Shown piece by piece: positions 62,976 to 64,000 of a stretch of DNA of 64,000 nt (its first letter is position 1; each line of letters begins with the position of its first letter). Origin of the DNA: Apostichopus japonicus (lineage: Eukaryota > Echinodermata > Holothuroidea > Aspidochirotida > Stichopodidae); the NCBI RefSeq assembly GCF_037975245.1, contig NC_092573.1, positions 2,170,501-2,234,500 of the forward strand. Reading direction: 5' to 3'. The notes beneath the pieces are model-generated. The model did no database searches, was not told the DNA's origin, and saw nothing but the letters and a program-made list of their open reading frames with translations. The translations under genes and the position numbers were made by a program.

Positions 62976-64000
62976 GAGTCATGTTGAAAGAATCACCATG
63001 GTTACAAGGAAGCAGTAAATTACAAATGTAATTAAGCTATCTGGCACTGTAACAAATATTGAACATAAAATGTCATTCAAAGATTTTTTTCTGGATTCAT
63101 ACATCTGTATCATTCCGCCATCATTTCGAACAAGTCTCAACATGATATGAAGGCTTCTAACCTATCCACAATCCACCGCCCTCTGCACATCTGCCACCTC
63201 ACCAGTCCCCCTTTTCGTTCTCTTTATATCTGACCTCTCTACACCTTTGTGGAGGGAAGGGAGGGGCAGGTGAGATACAGCCCGGGTTCAGTGATATATA
63301 GGTTAACAATATGTAATCTCATTTCATAATATTCTTAAGGAAAAGGGAAGACTTCAAAAAGGGAACCAGTGGCATTGTAAGAATCTAATCTTGGATCTCA
63401 CAGACAACGCGACCAATGTTAAGTTGGTAATCAGGGAAGGACATCTTGAGAACGTCTATCTCACCTCGGTCACAAAAATTGGTCTGTATATGCCGTTTAT
63501 TGCTAACCAGTCTATATACTAACCAGGCGATTATAAATGTAATTCTTCGTAACATTTATGTACATTTCCATACGTTGATTTGCCTTGTAATTTGTTGTTA
63601 CTAGCTGTGTCTTGATTAACATGTGGTTGTATGGTTGTGATGGTGGAGGTTGTCATTTTGTTGCTCTGTACTTTAGCTACTGTAATACCGTGTATGTACT
63701 GTACTGTTCAGTATCGCATGGTTCTTATTGTGTGATATGTTACCTATTGTACGACTAATGTTTAACGGTGTTTTTTATTCAGGCAGTGAATTTGTGTACC
63801 AGTGATGACTGCGTACTGTAACCACGTTGACGAATGTAGTTATAACCGGCAAAGTAGTAAGAGATTAGTACTTTAAAATTCTTAGCCGTTAAATTCAAAT
63901 ACGTAAGAAGGGGTTCACTTGTGTTAACCGGTGTAATTGACAGGCGAAGCAACATTACTAAGTTCGAAGTAAATGTTGTGAATAAGTGAAGAGTGTTTGC
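62976..64000. other. Right edge of the window, upstream of cluster member 4
   Basis: No exon is recognised. The cluster may continue beyond the edge; nothing in the last kilobase shows a further MK signal exon. Confidence 0.35.

Overview
The window is nuclear DNA of an animal: AT-rich, intron-bearing, and full of microsatellites, minisatellites and degraded transposons. Two conserved metazoan genes (FEM1B and PPCDC) anchor it. The rest is organised around a series of low-complexity membrane-protein genes that resemble the small acidic P16-type proteins known from echinoderm skeleton-forming cells. I therefore lean towards an echinoderm. That is an inference from gene style; the sequence contains no decisive taxonomic marker that I can read.

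Layout. 1-12.2 kb: a single-exon FEM1B-like E3 ligase receptor (+, 864-2774) faces a five-exon PPCDC gene of coenzyme A synthesis (-, 6866-12151). PPCDC introns carry two tandem repeat arrays and a perfect 34-bp palindrome. 13.2-16.3 kb: two non-autonomous DNA-transposon-like elements (13235-15101 and 15816-16239) share the terminal motif TATGG and 6-bp flanking duplications. One encloses a 42-bp minisatellite, the other an array of about 17 GATATC units. 26.3-30.4 kb: a 51-bp minisatellite, a hAT-like remnant, a LINE 3' fragment split by another repeat, a tRNA-like SINE and several copies of an unnamed dispersed repeat.

18.2-62.8 kb holds the most interesting content. Four minus-strand genes share one plan: exon 1 is tiny and encodes MK plus part of a signal peptide, then comes a phase-1 intron of 1.5-4.2 kb, then one exon finishing the signal peptide, a Ser/Gly/Asp/Glu/Asn low-complexity ectodomain, one C-terminal membrane helix and a short tail. 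Spans are 18248-20391 (198 aa), 32195-36727 (117 aa), 42737-47124 (452 aa) and 58589-62827 (476 aa). A probable broken fifth member lies at 52581-53147, where the ectodomain is swallowed by an Asp-coding trinucleotide run. These look like diverged tandem duplicates, plausibly cell-surface proteins that interact with mineral or extracellular matrix; function is inferred only from composition and architecture.

The remaining intergenic and intronic DNA shows mainly simple repeats, poly-G/poly-C tracts and fold-back sequences. I found no rRNA, intact tRNA, CRISPR or prokaryotic features.
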